From positions 31,008,893 through 31,072,892 of the forward strand of contig JAQMRL010000006.1 in NCBI GenBank assembly GCA_035578175.1: a DNA stretch of 64,000 nucleotides, given 5' to 3'. The translations under genes were made by a program, and so were the position numbers. This DNA is from Catonia carolina. Lineage: Eukaryota > Arthropoda > Insecta > Hemiptera > Achilidae. The first letter of the stretch is position 1. Every line of letters starts with the position of its first letter. The notes under the pieces were generated by a model. It searched no databases. It had not been told where the DNA came from and was given only the letters and a program-made list of their open reading frames with translations. This document shows positions 46,236 through 57,618 of this stretch, in pieces.

Positions 46236-47321
46236 TACGTATATACTGTATACTCCTTCCAAGCACTGCTATGTAGTAATAAGTTTTGACTAAATAATTA
46301 TGTCACAATATCTGGCCTTAGGCATAACAAAATCTTAAGAAAACAAAATTTTACAAGAAAGTTTGATAGATTTTTCCTTGTATTTAAGTCTCCGAATTTT
46401 TATTTTATTAATAAAAGTAGTATACTGAGTTTTACAGAAATGCACAGAGAGCAGCCAGTATTTTTTTTTATACATTTTGTTAATAAAGAGTTACTTTATA
46501 CGGATATTTTGCTGAATTACAATATTCTGTTATTTATCGTATTCAAAATATATTTAAAATAGTATATTGATGAAAACTTCCCCGAATGATATTTTCTAAC
46601 GCATTATAGTAAGTAAAATATTTTACATACTTTTTTTTATAAAATGGTTACATATTTACAGATGTTTTTTCTCCCAAAGCGGTTTATTCTTTGATTTTTT
46701 TCTCTATATTGAATAAAATCTTTTTGAATGGGTTATTTCTATATTTGGGAACGGATTACCGTGGAAATCATTCGTCCCAAAAGGATTAAACTGGATTATA
46801 CAGACGATAGAATTTGCAGACAGCTCGATTGAGAAACGTGGACAACATTAGAGAAAGAAGTGCCAAAGATTTATTGATCCAAGAAGTTTTCCTTTAAAGT
46901 AAATAGTGTCCCTTAGAGACAATGGCTCTTCGAAATCCACCACCAGTTTAGATGGTTTAAACCTTTAGTAAATATTGCCTCCCACTTTTTCTACCTTATT
47001 TTACTTACGTTTTCACTAAACCGATCGGCTATAAAAGTACGGTACCGAAATTTTATCAATTGTTCTATATCTTTTTCTTTACAATATTATCTCAGTAAAT
47101 CTTTTTTATTGCTTTTACTTACATATTACATTTTTCTGTTGGTTTTTAATTTAACTCAGACAATTTTACGTTTCATTTAAATGACCATTGTTGTAAAAAA
47201 ACTTTATTCTATTTATAAATTACACAGCTACAAACTGAGTAAAAATAAACGAATGGAAAATTCAGTTGAGTGACGACATCATAAATGCCACCATACTAAT
47301 ACCATACCAATGCCATACCAT
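46236..47321. other. AT-rich stretch, nothing recognised
   Basis: No supported feature was found. A short CCATAC-rich run lies at 47289-47321, before the palindrome. Confidence 0.35.
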
Positions 47322-47363
47322 ACTAATGTTAGGCAATATGACATCATATTGCCTAACATTAGT
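47322..47363. repeat. Perfect 20-bp palindrome with 2-base centre
   Basis: Arms of exactly 20 bp (left ACTAATGTTAGGCAATATGA, right its perfect complement) surround CA. The right arm overlaps the start of a truncated Helentron-like copy (TAACATTAGT block). Confidence 0.9.
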
Positions 47364-47605
47364 AATAAAACATAAGAAAACCAAAAAAAAACTAACCTCA
47401 ATAAAGATAACCTAATTTCAATCATGAGTGAAAAACGCAAAATAAAAATCGACCTCAGTTAGGCATGAAAATACGGAAAATCTTTCTTCCACGCTAAACT
47501 AGACTTTGTAGAGAAAAATGTTCCGAATAAAAGTTGTAGATCTTTTAATTTCCCATAAATTTGATTATATACACTTTTGTCGTAAATTGCTAAGGCTGAT
47601 AGGCT
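47346..47605 (+). mobile_element. Helentron-like element, copy G (internal fragment)
   Basis: It contains CCTAACATTAGTAATAAAAC, then CTAACCTCA, then TCAATCATGAGTGAA, then TTGTAGATCTTTTAATTT and ACACTTTTGTCGTAAA, in the order of copies C and D. Both termini are missing. Confidence 0.65.
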
Positions 47606-48208
47606 ATCTAAAAAAACAAATCGATTAGAGGGCTGTTTCCTTCAATTTAAAAAATACTTTTGTCTTTTTAAAGATAAGCCACTTGTTATGTCAAAAATTG
47701 AAAATTTAGACTTAAAGTGTTTCGGAAATAAATTGGTGTTAAGTGCTCACATACGCTGTTTTCTGTAAAATACATTGCTAGACCAGAATAAAATTGTGCT
47801 GTACAACAGTATTCATATATTTATTTCAGTAGTTTACATTATGACTTTAAATAATTTTTTGCTGTAGTAAAAATTGAAATTTTTAATTTTAAGGAAGAAA
47901 CATGTTATTTTTGGTGCTATTCACGTTCTTCATCGTTGTCATAAACAGTAGTTATACACCTTAAAAAGATTTTTGTATAGAATCTTTGTATGACTTTTGC
48001 ATGTATCTACTGGAAAGTAGAGCTTACGGTTTAAAAGAACATCCACTTTCATTTTTTTAATTAGAAGGAAACACTTCATATCCTTGAGGATAAGTCTTTC
48101 CTTAGTGTTATATTACTTAAGGAAAGCCACACTTTTGTGATTTTTGTAGGGATGGTGGTTTACAATCCGTTAGTTCTTAAACGCATTGAAGAAAAAATGT
48201 AAAATTTT
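47606..48208. other. AT-rich stretch, nothing recognised
   Basis: No supported feature was found. Confidence 0.4.
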
Positions 48209-48423
48209 AACTTTTAGGCTGATTCCAACTTCCGGTGTGAACCAGTGTACTTCTGTCTGTTGTGATTTTATTTTAAAAAGTTTGTATGGTTTTTTTTAAT
48301 TTAAACAATGTGATAATTATTAGTGCGGGAAGGTACTTGTTTGTTTGTTGGTGAGTGAACTTTATTTATTGTTTTGTGCGAATATTTTTTGTAACGAATT
48401 TGAAATAAAAAAATAACCTCAAT

Positions 48424-49707
48424 ATGGACGATTTAATTTCGCCATGTGATCTGGAAACAAACTCGACTGATCAAGGCCATCTTGATATCGCCGCCGAATT
48501 TACAACGGTCGGTAAGAAGCGTTCATCGTCACCGAACGCAAGAGACCCGCGTAAATTACGTCGGCAGCCGCCAGCAGACGACATTCAGTTGCAGAATCGA
48601 TTCGGTGTACTGTCACAAGATGTAAGTGGTAGTGATCAGCTGATTGAAAAACGTCCGCCGCCCATTGTTATTTCGAATGTTTGTAACTACGAAAATTTAA
48701 TTAATTCAATTAAATCTATCGCTGTGAATCAGGATTTTAAATTAAAATCAACAACTGAAAATGTTGTTATATATCCTAGTACGCCATTTTTGTATAGGAC
48801 GCTGGTCCATGCTTTTAAGTTACAAAACACTGAATTTCACACTTATCAGTTACCACAAGATCGTCCGCACAGAGTAGTTATGCGTGGCTTACACTGTACT
48901 ACCTCGCCAGAATTAATTAAAAATGAACTTTCATTACTGAATTTTAATGTAGTAAACGTGACGAATGTCATTTCTAGGGATAAGACTCATTTACCATTAT
49001 TTTTTATTGATATAGATCCTAAAAACGGTAACATTGATGAGATATATAAAATTAATTCATTATTGCACACCATCGTTCGTGTTGAAGAAGTACGTCGGCA
49101 TAGAAACGTGGTACAGTGTACCAGATGCCAGCGCTTCAACCACACCAAAGCGTACTGCAACCGTCCAGCGCGTTGCATTAAATGCTCCGGGCCCCATCTC
49201 TCGACTGACTGTAAAAAGAGTAGAGATTCAGCTCCTACTTGCGCTCTGTGCAAACAACAGCACACGGAAAATTACAGAGGTTGCACTGTGTATCAAGAGT
49301 TACAAAATCAGCGGAAACGCCAGTCTACTACCGGCACTGAGAGACCTTCACCAGAGACACATAATAATGGAGTAAATATTAAGCCTGATGACATGAACAT
49401 GTTCCCGAAAATTCCAGCAGTTAGCCGACGAGTGAGTGAGCAAGAAATCAAAACCATTTCTGAACCTATTTCTTCAAATGAACGCAAAAACGATACAAAT
49501 AATTCTAAATCTTATGTTTGTCATTCTAATTCTCGTTCTTATGTTTCAGCTGTAAAAGGAGACCGCCAAATAGTAGACCATTCCGTTAATTTAAATAATA
49601 TAATGCAATCATTTTTAACAGATATAAAAAATGTCATAATGCCTTTGATATCTCTAATGACACAACTGACACAAGTCGTACTGAACACTTATGGCCCAAA
49701 ACCCTAA
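48424..49707 (+). CDS. Jockey ORF1, gag-like nucleic-acid-binding protein
   Basis: This is a 427-codon uninterrupted frame. The region around residues 135-230 (RPHRVVMRGLHCTTSPELIK, ELSLLNFNVVNVTNV) resembles the domain that precedes the zinc knuckles in Jockey gag proteins. Three C-rich knuckles follow at about residues 232-290: C-x2-C-x4-H-x4-C (CTRCQRFNHTKAYC), CIKCSGPHLSTDC and CALCKQQHTENYRGC. The N-terminus is polar and the C-terminus has low complexity. In the family it binds element RNA and forms ribonucleoprotein particles. No stops have accumulated, unlike in ORF2 of the same copy. The ATG at 48424 is preceded by A-rich leader sequence. Confidence 0.88.
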   Translation: MDDLISPCDLETNSTDQGHLDIAAEFTTVGKKRSSSPNARDPRKLRRQPPADDIQLQNRFGVLSQDVSGSDQLIEKRPPPIVISNVCNYENLINSIKSIAVNQDFKLKSTTENVVIYPSTPFLYRTLVHAFKLQNTEFHTYQLPQDRPHRVVMRGLHCTTSPELIKNELSLLNFNVVNVTNVISRDKTHLPLFFIDIDPKNGNIDEIYKINSLLHTIVRVEEVRRHRNVVQCTRCQRFNHTKAYCNRPARCIKCSGPHLSTDCKKSRDSAPTCALCKQQHTENYRGCTVYQELQNQRKRQSTTGTERPSPETHNNGVNIKPDDMNMFPKIPAVSRRVSEQEIKTISEPISSNERKNDTNNSKSYVCHSNSRSYVSAVKGDRQIVDHSVNLNNIMQSFLTDIKNVIMPLISLMTQLTQVVLNTYGPKP

Positions 49708-51676
49708 TTCCTCTGATTCTCTCTTGTCCTCCTTTGGAATAGTAACGGTATATTGCAGCATAAAGGTTTACTGGAATTTACTCTTAATACTCGTCGAGTA
49801 GACGTTGCATTGCTTTGTGAGACTCATTTAACAGCAAAACACACCTTCTTCGTCCCTAATTATACAACATATCGTTCCGATCACCCGGACGGAACAGCCC
49901 ACGGTGGTACCGCTGTTCTTGTTCGTTCGAATCTGTTCCATTATCTTTGCCCTTTGGATCAACAAAATTTTCTCCAAGCTACAGCTATATCGCTTTTGTC
50001 GAATAAATTTCCCATCACACTAGCTGCAGTGTATTGTCCTCCTCGATTTTCAGTTTCGGCTCAAACATTTACTTCATTCTTTCAATCTCTTGGCCCTAAG
50101 TTTGTGGCAGGAGGTGATTTCAATTCAAAACACCACCATTGGGGCTCTCGTCTCAATAATCCCAAAGGTCGTAACTTGTATTCCTGTCTTCTTTCCAATA
50201 ACTATTCTTTCATTGCTCCTCCTGGGTTTACATACTGGCCGACTTCTATAAATAAATAACCGGACCTTCTTGACTTTTTTGTTATTAAAAATATTAACAA
50301 TTTTTCAAGAATAGAGTTTGCCGACGAACTTTCATCGGACCATTCCAGTATTCTTTTGACGCTAAGTTTAATACCTCTTATTCGACCTTCTCCCCCTCAC
50401 TTACCCGTGGAGTCGTTAATTGGCACACTTTTCGTAATTACATCGACGATAAGATAAATTTACGAATACCCTTAAAAACTTCTGAAGACATTGAAATGGC
50501 TGTTGAGCATTTTGTCTCTGCCGTGCAACAAGCCGCTTGGTCAGCTTGCGATTCAATACAACCAAGAAGATCGCATAACGTCCCTTGTTACCCAATCTAT
50601 ATCCGTAATCTGATACGAGACAAACGACGCGCTAGAAAAGTCTGGCAAGTTTCTAGACGACCTGCTGACAAGATTACTTATAACAGGTTAAACAATGAGT
50701 TGAAGAGGCTTATACGTGAATTCAAGCTTGATATTAGTCAAGCTTTTGATCGAGTATGGATTGAGGGGTTATTATCTAAACTTCACTTTTTGCCTTTCAC
50801 GTACTATCTCATATTAAGGTCCTTTCTCACCGATCGATATTTTTGTATCTCTCAAGGTAATGCAAGGTCTGCTTATTACAAAATTCTTGCAGGAGTTCCT
50901 TAGGGATCTATCCTTGCACCTCTCCTCTACAACATTTACACTTCTGACATGCCTACTACCAGAATAACAACAATAGCCACATACGCAGATGATACTGTCA
51001 TTTTAGCAGCTTCAAAAAGTTGCATTGAAACTACTCAAAATTTACAACACCATGTGAATATTCTTGACACATGGTTTAATAATTGGCGTATAAAGGTGAA
51101 TGCAACAAAAACAATGCAGAGTACTTTTACTCTCATGAAAAAAGATGTCCCGCTGTTTTCTTGCGCGGTCAACCGCTTCTACAAACCGATTCAATTCGAT
51201 ATCTCGGCTTGTACATTGACAGACGCTTGACCTGGAATAGACACGTTCAAATAAAACGGCAGACTCTGGATAACAGACGAAAACAACTATTTTCCTTGAT
51301 ATCGCGACGATCAAAACTTCCACTTTATTTAAAACTACAAGTATACAAATCTTTTCTGAAACCGATTTGGACTTATGGTGGCCAAATTTACGGCGCAGCA
51401 AAACATTCAACTCTACAACGAATTCAACGATTTCAATCCAAATTTCTTAGACAAATAACTGACGCACCCTTTTACGTTACTAATCACACATTGCACAACG
51501 ATTTACATGTTCCATACATTAACGACACATTTTATCACATCTATTCTCGGTTCAAACGCAAACTTGATTATCATAAAAATCATCTCATTAGAACGCTGGC
51601 ATCCCCAAACTTACCCGGAAATCCGCAACGCAGACTGAAACGACGATGGAGTAGAGATATCATAGCGCAGATGTAA
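49691..51676 (+). pseudogene. Jockey ORF2 (endonuclease-RT), deleted and frameshifted
   Basis: A likely start ATG at 49691 overlaps the end of ORF1; the frame then shifts near 49730 to WNSNG, the first endonuclease motif. The endonuclease continues with LLCETHLT, RSDHPDGTAHGGTAVLVRS, VAGGDFNSKHHHWGS and a stop at about 50257-50259. After further frame changes, NELKRLIREFK (about 50695-50727) joins directly to LDISQAFDRVW. Normally a large RT segment of a few hundred residues separates these, so a deletion junction lies near 50728. Then come AGVP followed by a TAG (about 50901), YADDTVIL, a frameshift near 51130, and the C-terminal region SIRYLGLYIDRRLTW, LKPIWTYGGQIYG and QRFQSKFLRQITDAPFYV. 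The copy is inactive. Confidence 0.88.
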
Positions 51677-51851
51677 ATTCTATCAATTTATTATCCAAGA
51701 TTAATCCACCGTTGGAGTGGCGCTATTGAGTGGCGGTCTCCTTAATGTCTTAACGCCATTTTTGTTTTTGTTAATAACATCACATTCACTGGTTGTATTT
51801 TGAACAGTTGTGAATAAATAAACTAAGTTAAAAAAAAAAAACTTTTAGGCT

Positions 51852-52306
51852 TTCCGAAATGACTGATTTAAATTAAGAATAGGCATACTGTAAGTTGTTT
51901 GAAATTTTTATAATTCTTTTAAAATAATACACATTACTTTAATACCTTTGCTAGGAACAACTGCATTGTTTGCTCTTCATTTCCTTTTTGATAAAAATTC
52001 TTTTTACTGCGTGGTAATGAAATTGCTCGGTTAATTTTGTAAAATTAGTCTAACATGATACTGTTTGATTCACTACAAATGAATCTTTTTTTGTATTTTT
52101 AGTATTCATCCATTCCATAATCTGAAATAGTTTAATATTAGGTGCAACGAAGACAGGCAACTCTCTTTGTCAGGACACATAGAATAAGCCTATACACGTC
52201 ATTTACCTTTTATTGTTTTAAACTACTACTTTTTATTTTTTAATATGTATTTTAAATTTTTTATTATTATTTATTATGTTTTTACTTGATATCGGTCTGT
52301 TTATCA
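51852..52306. other. AT-rich spacer between two retroelements
   Basis: No feature was seen; the gypsy target CTAC lies at its right edge (52307-52310). Confidence 0.5.
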
Positions 52307-52310
52307 CTAC

Positions 52311-52789
52311 TGTAATATGAGACACCTATACAGACAAACAACAGATAGTACACACATAAACAACACTCACACATAAACATAAACATACAACTTTACAAAA
52401 TCAACATCAATATAAATACCAGATGACCTCACCTACAGATGTGAGTAATGAGAACAAAAAAAAAATAAAAAGAAAATTTTATTAAGATAATAAAAATGGA
52501 TTGTTGGTTCATTCCATTTTAAAACTTTTAAGAAGCAAGTTTCTATACAATTTTTAAGATAAAAAACAATTTGGATAATTTATTGATTTTAGCAGATTGG
52601 ATTTGAATTTAAATATTAATTTTAGAAGATTTAACGAAAGAGATTCAACAATTTTAATAAATTTTAAAGAATTTTAAGATTTTAATTATTTTAAATATTT
52701 TAGATAATTTTTAAGGATTTTTAAATAAAGAAAGTTGAATTTCAAGAATATAAAACTTTTTGGATTTTTATTTACGAACCTCTGGTACA
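52311..52789 (+). repeat. Gypsy 5' LTR
   Basis: It begins TGTAATATGAG and ends CCTCTGGTACA (TG...CA ends), 479 bp. It is extremely AT-rich (ATTTTAA-type short repeats) and contains TATAAATA near 52412 as a possible TATA box. Confidence 0.93.
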
Positions 52790-52795
52790 AAAAAA

Positions 52796-52813
52796 TGGTG
52801 CCGTGACCAGGAT
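52796..52813 (+). promoter_or_regulatory. Primer binding site, tRNA-His type
   Basis: TGGTGCCGTGACCAGGAT starts six bases after the LTR. It is complementary over 18 bases to the 3' end (with CCA) of animal cytosolic tRNA-His as I recall it. It would prime minus-strand DNA synthesis. Confidence 0.75.
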
Positions 52814-53116
52814 AATTTCAAGAAAAAATATCAATAAATAAACTCAACAATAAAATTCGGAAGGATAACACAACAAAAAAAAAGACGAACCGGTGAAAGA
52901 TCATCAAACAAAATTCACCAAACAACATACAATAAAATAAATCAAGACCGAGAAAAAGAAAAAGGGAGAGAAATTCAAAATAAAATAAATCTTCTAAAAT
53001 TTACAAAAAACAAATTATAAACAACTCACATCTGGCAAGTATACCGACGTCATCTGGTAAGTCATCTATTACATACACATAAATCATCATCATCACCAAA
53101 CAAAACAAGTAGAAAC

Positions 53117-54490
53117 ATGAATAGGCAAGTAGCACCGATTCTTGATCCCACTAAACTAGATGAAACAAACGTTAACTTCCAACTTAGAATACGAAAAAGC
53201 ACAACAACAGGAAACGTAAGACAAAAAAGGCAAAGATTACAAAAACTCTTAGTTAATGGACGACAAATCGATTTAACTACACTACATAGATTTGACATGG
53301 ACAAACAACTGACAGAGTGTCAAAACTATTTAGTAAAGTTACGAAACGTAGAAAATTTAAATGAATTAGAAAAGTATAATGCCGAAATATTTGATGATCG
53401 GCTTAACAAAATATTAACATTCATATTACCCAACAAACCAGATAAAGTCGTAGGCTTTCAAAATTTAAGAGAGGGATTTGATATTTGGAAGGCTAATAGG
53501 TTGCAAAATTTCGAAGTTGAACCTAATTTCGAGCAAAACTTAAACCCTGAAGAGGCACATTTAGAGAATAATTTCTTACCTGATCAACAACAAGGAAATC
53601 TTAATTATGATCATATTAATCTTATGCATCCCCCAGAAATGCAAAATCCTGTTCTTAGAAACGAAACCCCTGACATATTAATACCAAATGCCGTAGGTAA
53701 CAATAACCCCGTGTATTTCCAACGCGAATTGAATTTTAATTGGACAAAAATTGCAAATCCAATCGAAAACGAATTAAAACAATTAACTATTACTGATGGA
53801 CGTGACATTGACATGTTGGTACGAAATATCAAAATTATTAAACAAATACAGAAACGTTATGCAGTTGATTTACCCTTGGTGTTGTTAACTCCGTTTATGA
53901 CCGGTTTCACCGAACAAATTTTTGAAAATTCTATTAGAAATAATCATAATTTCGATCAATTTCGTAGAGATTTAGTAAGCAAACTAATCACACCAAAAAT
54001 GAAAGAAATATTAAAATTAAAATTATTATACCGAAACCAGTCACAAACGGATACCCTTGCTGAATACATGAGAGAAATTTTAGAAAACCATGAGGTATTA
54101 AGATTAGATTTAACAGAAGGTGAGTTAATTAATATAATTTTAACCGGTTTAAATGAAATATATGCCGCGCACATAGGTATAATCGGCAAACCCAATAACT
54201 TACAAGATTTTAATAAATTGGATGCCTATGTCTATGAAAGAGTTTATGCTAGGACTCTTAATGACATCGGTTTATCAAAAATAAATAATACAAGCGCAAT
54301 AAACAATGTAAATAGCACGGTACCTACCCAAGGTAAACAAAATACATTAAAAGATACAGGATGCAATAAAATCAGATCACAAATGTCTGCAACAACCTTG
54401 AAGTGTTTTTATTGTCATAAATTAGGTCATATCAAAAGGAATTGTAAACTTTTGCAGCAAAAAGGAAATAATCATGTTTCAAAAAACTGA
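53117..54490 (+). CDS. gag: Gypsy Gag polyprotein
   Basis: This is a 457-codon frame starting at the first long-frame ATG after the primer site and ending TGA at 54488-54490. The middle region (LLTPFMTGFTEQIFENSIRN, FRRDLVSKLITPKMKEILKL, DTLAEYMREILENHEVLRLD) has the helical capsid character of Ty3/gypsy Gag. Near the C-terminus there is a single CCHC zinc knuckle, CFYCHKLGHIKRNC, at residues 430-443, which binds element RNA. The protein would assemble cytoplasmic particles. The frame is fully open. The slippery heptamer A-AAA-AAC immediately precedes the stop, so a fraction of ribosomes would be expected to continue into pol. Gag is AT-rich like the rest of the element. Confidence 0.92.
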   Translation: MNRQVAPILDPTKLDETNVNFQLRIRKSTTTGNVRQKRQRLQKLLVNGRQIDLTTLHRFDMDKQLTECQNYLVKLRNVENLNELEKYNAEIFDDRLNKILTFILPNKPDKVVGFQNLREGFDIWKANRLQNFEVEPNFEQNLNPEEAHLENNFLPDQQQGNLNYDHINLMHPPEMQNPVLRNETPDILIPNAVGNNNPVYFQRELNFNWTKIANPIENELKQLTITDGRDIDMLVRNIKIIKQIQKRYAVDLPLVLLTPFMTGFTEQIFENSIRNNHNFDQFRRDLVSKLITPKMKEILKLKLLYRNQSQTDTLAEYMREILENHEVLRLDLTEGELINIILTGLNEIYAAHIGIIGKPNNLQDFNKLDAYVYERVYARTLNDIGLSKINNTSAINNVNSTVPTQGKQNTLKDTGCNKIRSQMSATTLKCFYCHKLGHIKRNCKLLQQKGNNHVSKN

Positions 54491-57400
54491 ATCTTTACAA
54501 ATGCGCAGAACATAGTCATATGATGCGTGTTTGTAAACATAACGCATGTAAACATTTAAAGTTAAAAGAACACAGGTTAAACTGTAATTATACTTTGAAA
54601 GCTTTATCAATAAAAATCAAAAATAATATATTTAAGGCCCTTATTGATTCTGGTTCCACCCACAACATTATTAACCAACAAATGTATAAACTTTTAAAAA
54701 CTAAGAAGGCGATTATAAAAGAGGAAAATATTAAGACAATTTGCCTTACAGCTGATAGATTTCCTCTAGAAATTAATAAGCAGGTCTGGATTAAAATTAC
54801 TCTGCAAAATATATCGTGGAAAATAAATTTTAAGGTATTAACAAAAATACAACACAAAATAATACTTGGAATGAATTTTTTACAAAAAACTCGTGCAACA
54901 TTTAACGCCACAAGGTCTGTAATAACCTTTGACTGGTTGAAAAATCAACAATTTCATCTAACAAATCTATACCCAGAACAGATTAACAACGTGGAACAAA
55001 GTGAGTATATTAAAAATAAAATTAATAATTTATGTAAGGAATTTCCTGACGTACTCACTACTAAATTAGGTTGTACCCATGTATTGAAATATGATATTAA
55101 ACTTAAAAATAGTGAAATTATAAAATCTAGGCCCTATCCCTTAAATCCAATAAAAACACTTCAAATGAAACAACAAATTGATAAATTATTAAAAGATAAA
55201 GTAATTAGAGAAAGTGTTTCACCTTATTCATCCCCAGCATTTTTAATCCCAAAACCAAATGGCACAAGTCGTTTAGTCGTAGATTATCGCCAAGTCAACT
55301 TAATAATTGACTCAGAGGCCCAACCTTTACCGAATATAAATCACGCTTTTCAATGGTTTTCCAATGCACGATGGTTCAGTACATTAGATTTAGCGCAAGC
55401 GTACCATCAAATACCATTGACAGAAAAATCTCGTCAAATCACCGCGTTTTGTACCCCGGATGGCTTATACGAATATGAGAGATTACCTTTTGGTTTGTCG
55501 ACTGGCGCACAAGTTTTAACACGCCTTATGAATACAATATTCAAAAACATTAAATATAAATTTGTATTTAATTACATGGATGATATATTAATATATTCCA
55601 AAAGTTTTCCAGAACATGTGAAACACATTAAAATAGTATTGTCAATTCTGCGGAAAGCTGGCATTACAGTTAATCCTGATAAGGTAACATTTGCTGTAAA
55701 TGAAATACCGTTTCTTGGACACACATTATCGTACAAAGGAGTTTCTATAGACTCAACTAGGACACAAAAAATATTGCAGTACCCGCAGCCTACGTCAGTG
55801 AAACAAGTACATCGATATTGTGGTATGATTAATTATTTTTCTAAATTTATCAAAAATTATGCTGATAGAATCGAACCCCTGAATAAATTGCGTCGTAAAA
55901 ATACTCAGTTTATCTGGGGAGACTCACAAAAAATCGCGTTTGAAGATCTTAAACAGGCAATCGCTAATCCCCCGGTATTGGCAATACCAGACTTCTCCAA
56001 AACTTTCATTCTACAGACGGATGCGTCTGATACAGGTCTAGGAGCTGTCCTACTTCAGGAACAAGAAGGATCTAGACGACCCATAGCGTACGCTTCCAAA
56101 ACATTAACAGAAGCAGAACGGAAGTTTTCTGCATATGAGCGAGAGTGTCTTGCAGTTGTTTTTGCAACAGATCATTTCAGGACCTATTTAACACATCGTG
56201 AATTTCTTTTAGAAACCGATAATCAAGCTTTAGCCTGGCTTCTTTCCAGACCAAAACAGTTAGGTAGACTGGCTAGATGGTTACTTCGGTTATCTGTTTT
56301 TAAATTTAAAATTAATCACATCCGTGGTTCGGATAATAATGTGGCCGACGCATTATCGAGGATGTACGATTTAAATAATGAAGATATCCCAAAAGATATA
56401 TCTTATATTAATACTTTATTATCGCAGTTCCCCCTATCTTTTACAGACATAAGACAACATCAGGAACAGGATACCTTTATCCTTCAACAAAAACAACAAA
56501 TGGATAATAAATTTTGTTTATCCAAAGGAGTCCTATGTCTAAAAGATAAAAACAATAACCCAACCAAAATCGTTCTCCCCACTTCCTTAAAAGATTTAGT
56601 ATTTAAATATTTCCATCAGTCGGAAATCGGTGGACATTTAGGTGTTGATAAAACTATACACAAAATTACACGGTATTTTTATTGGCCGGCTATATATCGA
56701 GAAATTCCTTTAAAAGTGAATGCTTGTACAACCTGCCAACGCAGCAAACCTGGAATAAATTATAAATGGGGACATCTCAGTTCCAGAGTTCCAACAGCAC
56801 CATTTGACACACTGTTTATTGATACCGTAGGCAGCCTACCAAAAACCAACCAAGGATATAAATATATTCTAGTGGTGGTAGATAGTTTTTCAAAATTTAC
56901 ATGGTTAGCTCCCTTAAAAAACACTAATACATCCTCCATTATAGAAGAATTAAAACGTATTTTTCAAAATTACTCCATTCCGAGGTTAATCGTCACAGAT
57001 AATGCTAAAAATTTCAATTCAATAATGTTTAAAAACTTTTGTTTCAATCTAGGTATAAAACGAACCACTCTCTCACCCTACCATCCACAACCATCTCACG
57101 CCGAACGATTAAATCGAAATCTTCGGTCTATTCTTATTGCATACCATGCAACGACTCAAACAACCTGGGATAAATCTCTATTTTGGTTTCAATTAGCCTT
57201 CAATATGGCTCAACATAACGCGCATGGGAAATGTCCATTTGATATATTGCATACTTTTCCAGCTCAAACACCGTTGGATAGAGCATGGAATATCCAAGAT
57301 ATCCTTCATAGAAATCCTATACGTTCAAGTAACATGATGTGTGACATTAGAAGAAAGCTAATTAAATCTCATCATGATATGGCGCGCCGATATAATGCTA

Positions 57401-57618
57401 TGCGCCACCCCAATCCGTTTTCGGTGGGAGATAAAGTTTTGCTTAAAACTCACCCCGTAAGTTCGAAACGAAAAAATATTTGTGCAAAAATGGCATAACG
57501 ATGGTCTGAACCATTTTATGTCATCGGCTTCTCCACTCCAGTTACAGCTTTACTCCGTAAGACTATTGGAGGGGAAATAACTAAGGAACACATCTCTAAC
57601 CTTAAAAAGGTTACATAA
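54472..57618 (+). pseudogene. pol: Gypsy Pol polyprotein, one premature stop
   Basis: The pol frame opens at 54472 (-1 relative to gag). Numbering from the Met at 54520, the protease has ALIDSGSTHNI (Asp43) and IILGMNFL near 115. RT has LVVDYRQVN (about 253), FSTLDLAQAYHQIPL (about 287), RLPFGLS and YMDD at 352-355. RNase H has QTDASD (Asp501), AYERECLAV, ETDNQAL (Asp567) and NNVADALSR (Asp610). Integrase has an HHCC zinc finger from about 699 to 739 (HQSEIGGHLG, CTTCQ) and a D-D-E core: Asp768 (LFIDTVG), Asp827 (IVTDNAK) and Glu862. A TAA at 57496-57498 interrupts the frame, but the same frame resumes for 39 more codons to a TAA at 57616-57618, so the integrase C-terminus is cut. All catalytic residues lie upstream of the stop. 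Confidence 0.93.
54481..54487 (+). promoter_or_regulatory. Programmed -1 frameshift heptamer at gag/pol junction
   Basis: In gag phase the bases read A AAA AAC directly before the TGA stop. A -1 slip places ribosomes in the pol frame, which is open from 54472 and has no stop until 57496. The heptamer fits X-XXY-YYZ. A downstream RNA structure was not established. Confidence 0.75.

Larger units (their letters stand above)
48209..51851 (+). mobile_element. Jockey-clade non-LTR retrotransposon, two-ORF copy
   Basis: The target duplication AACTTTTAGGCT is at 48209-48220 and 51840-51851. The element runs from 48221 to a poly(A) tail at about 51829-51839 and holds ORF1 (gag-like) and ORF2 (endonuclease-RT). 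It starts at an intact-looking 5' untranslated region, so it is full length at both ends but shortened internally by a deletion in ORF2. Confidence 0.9.
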
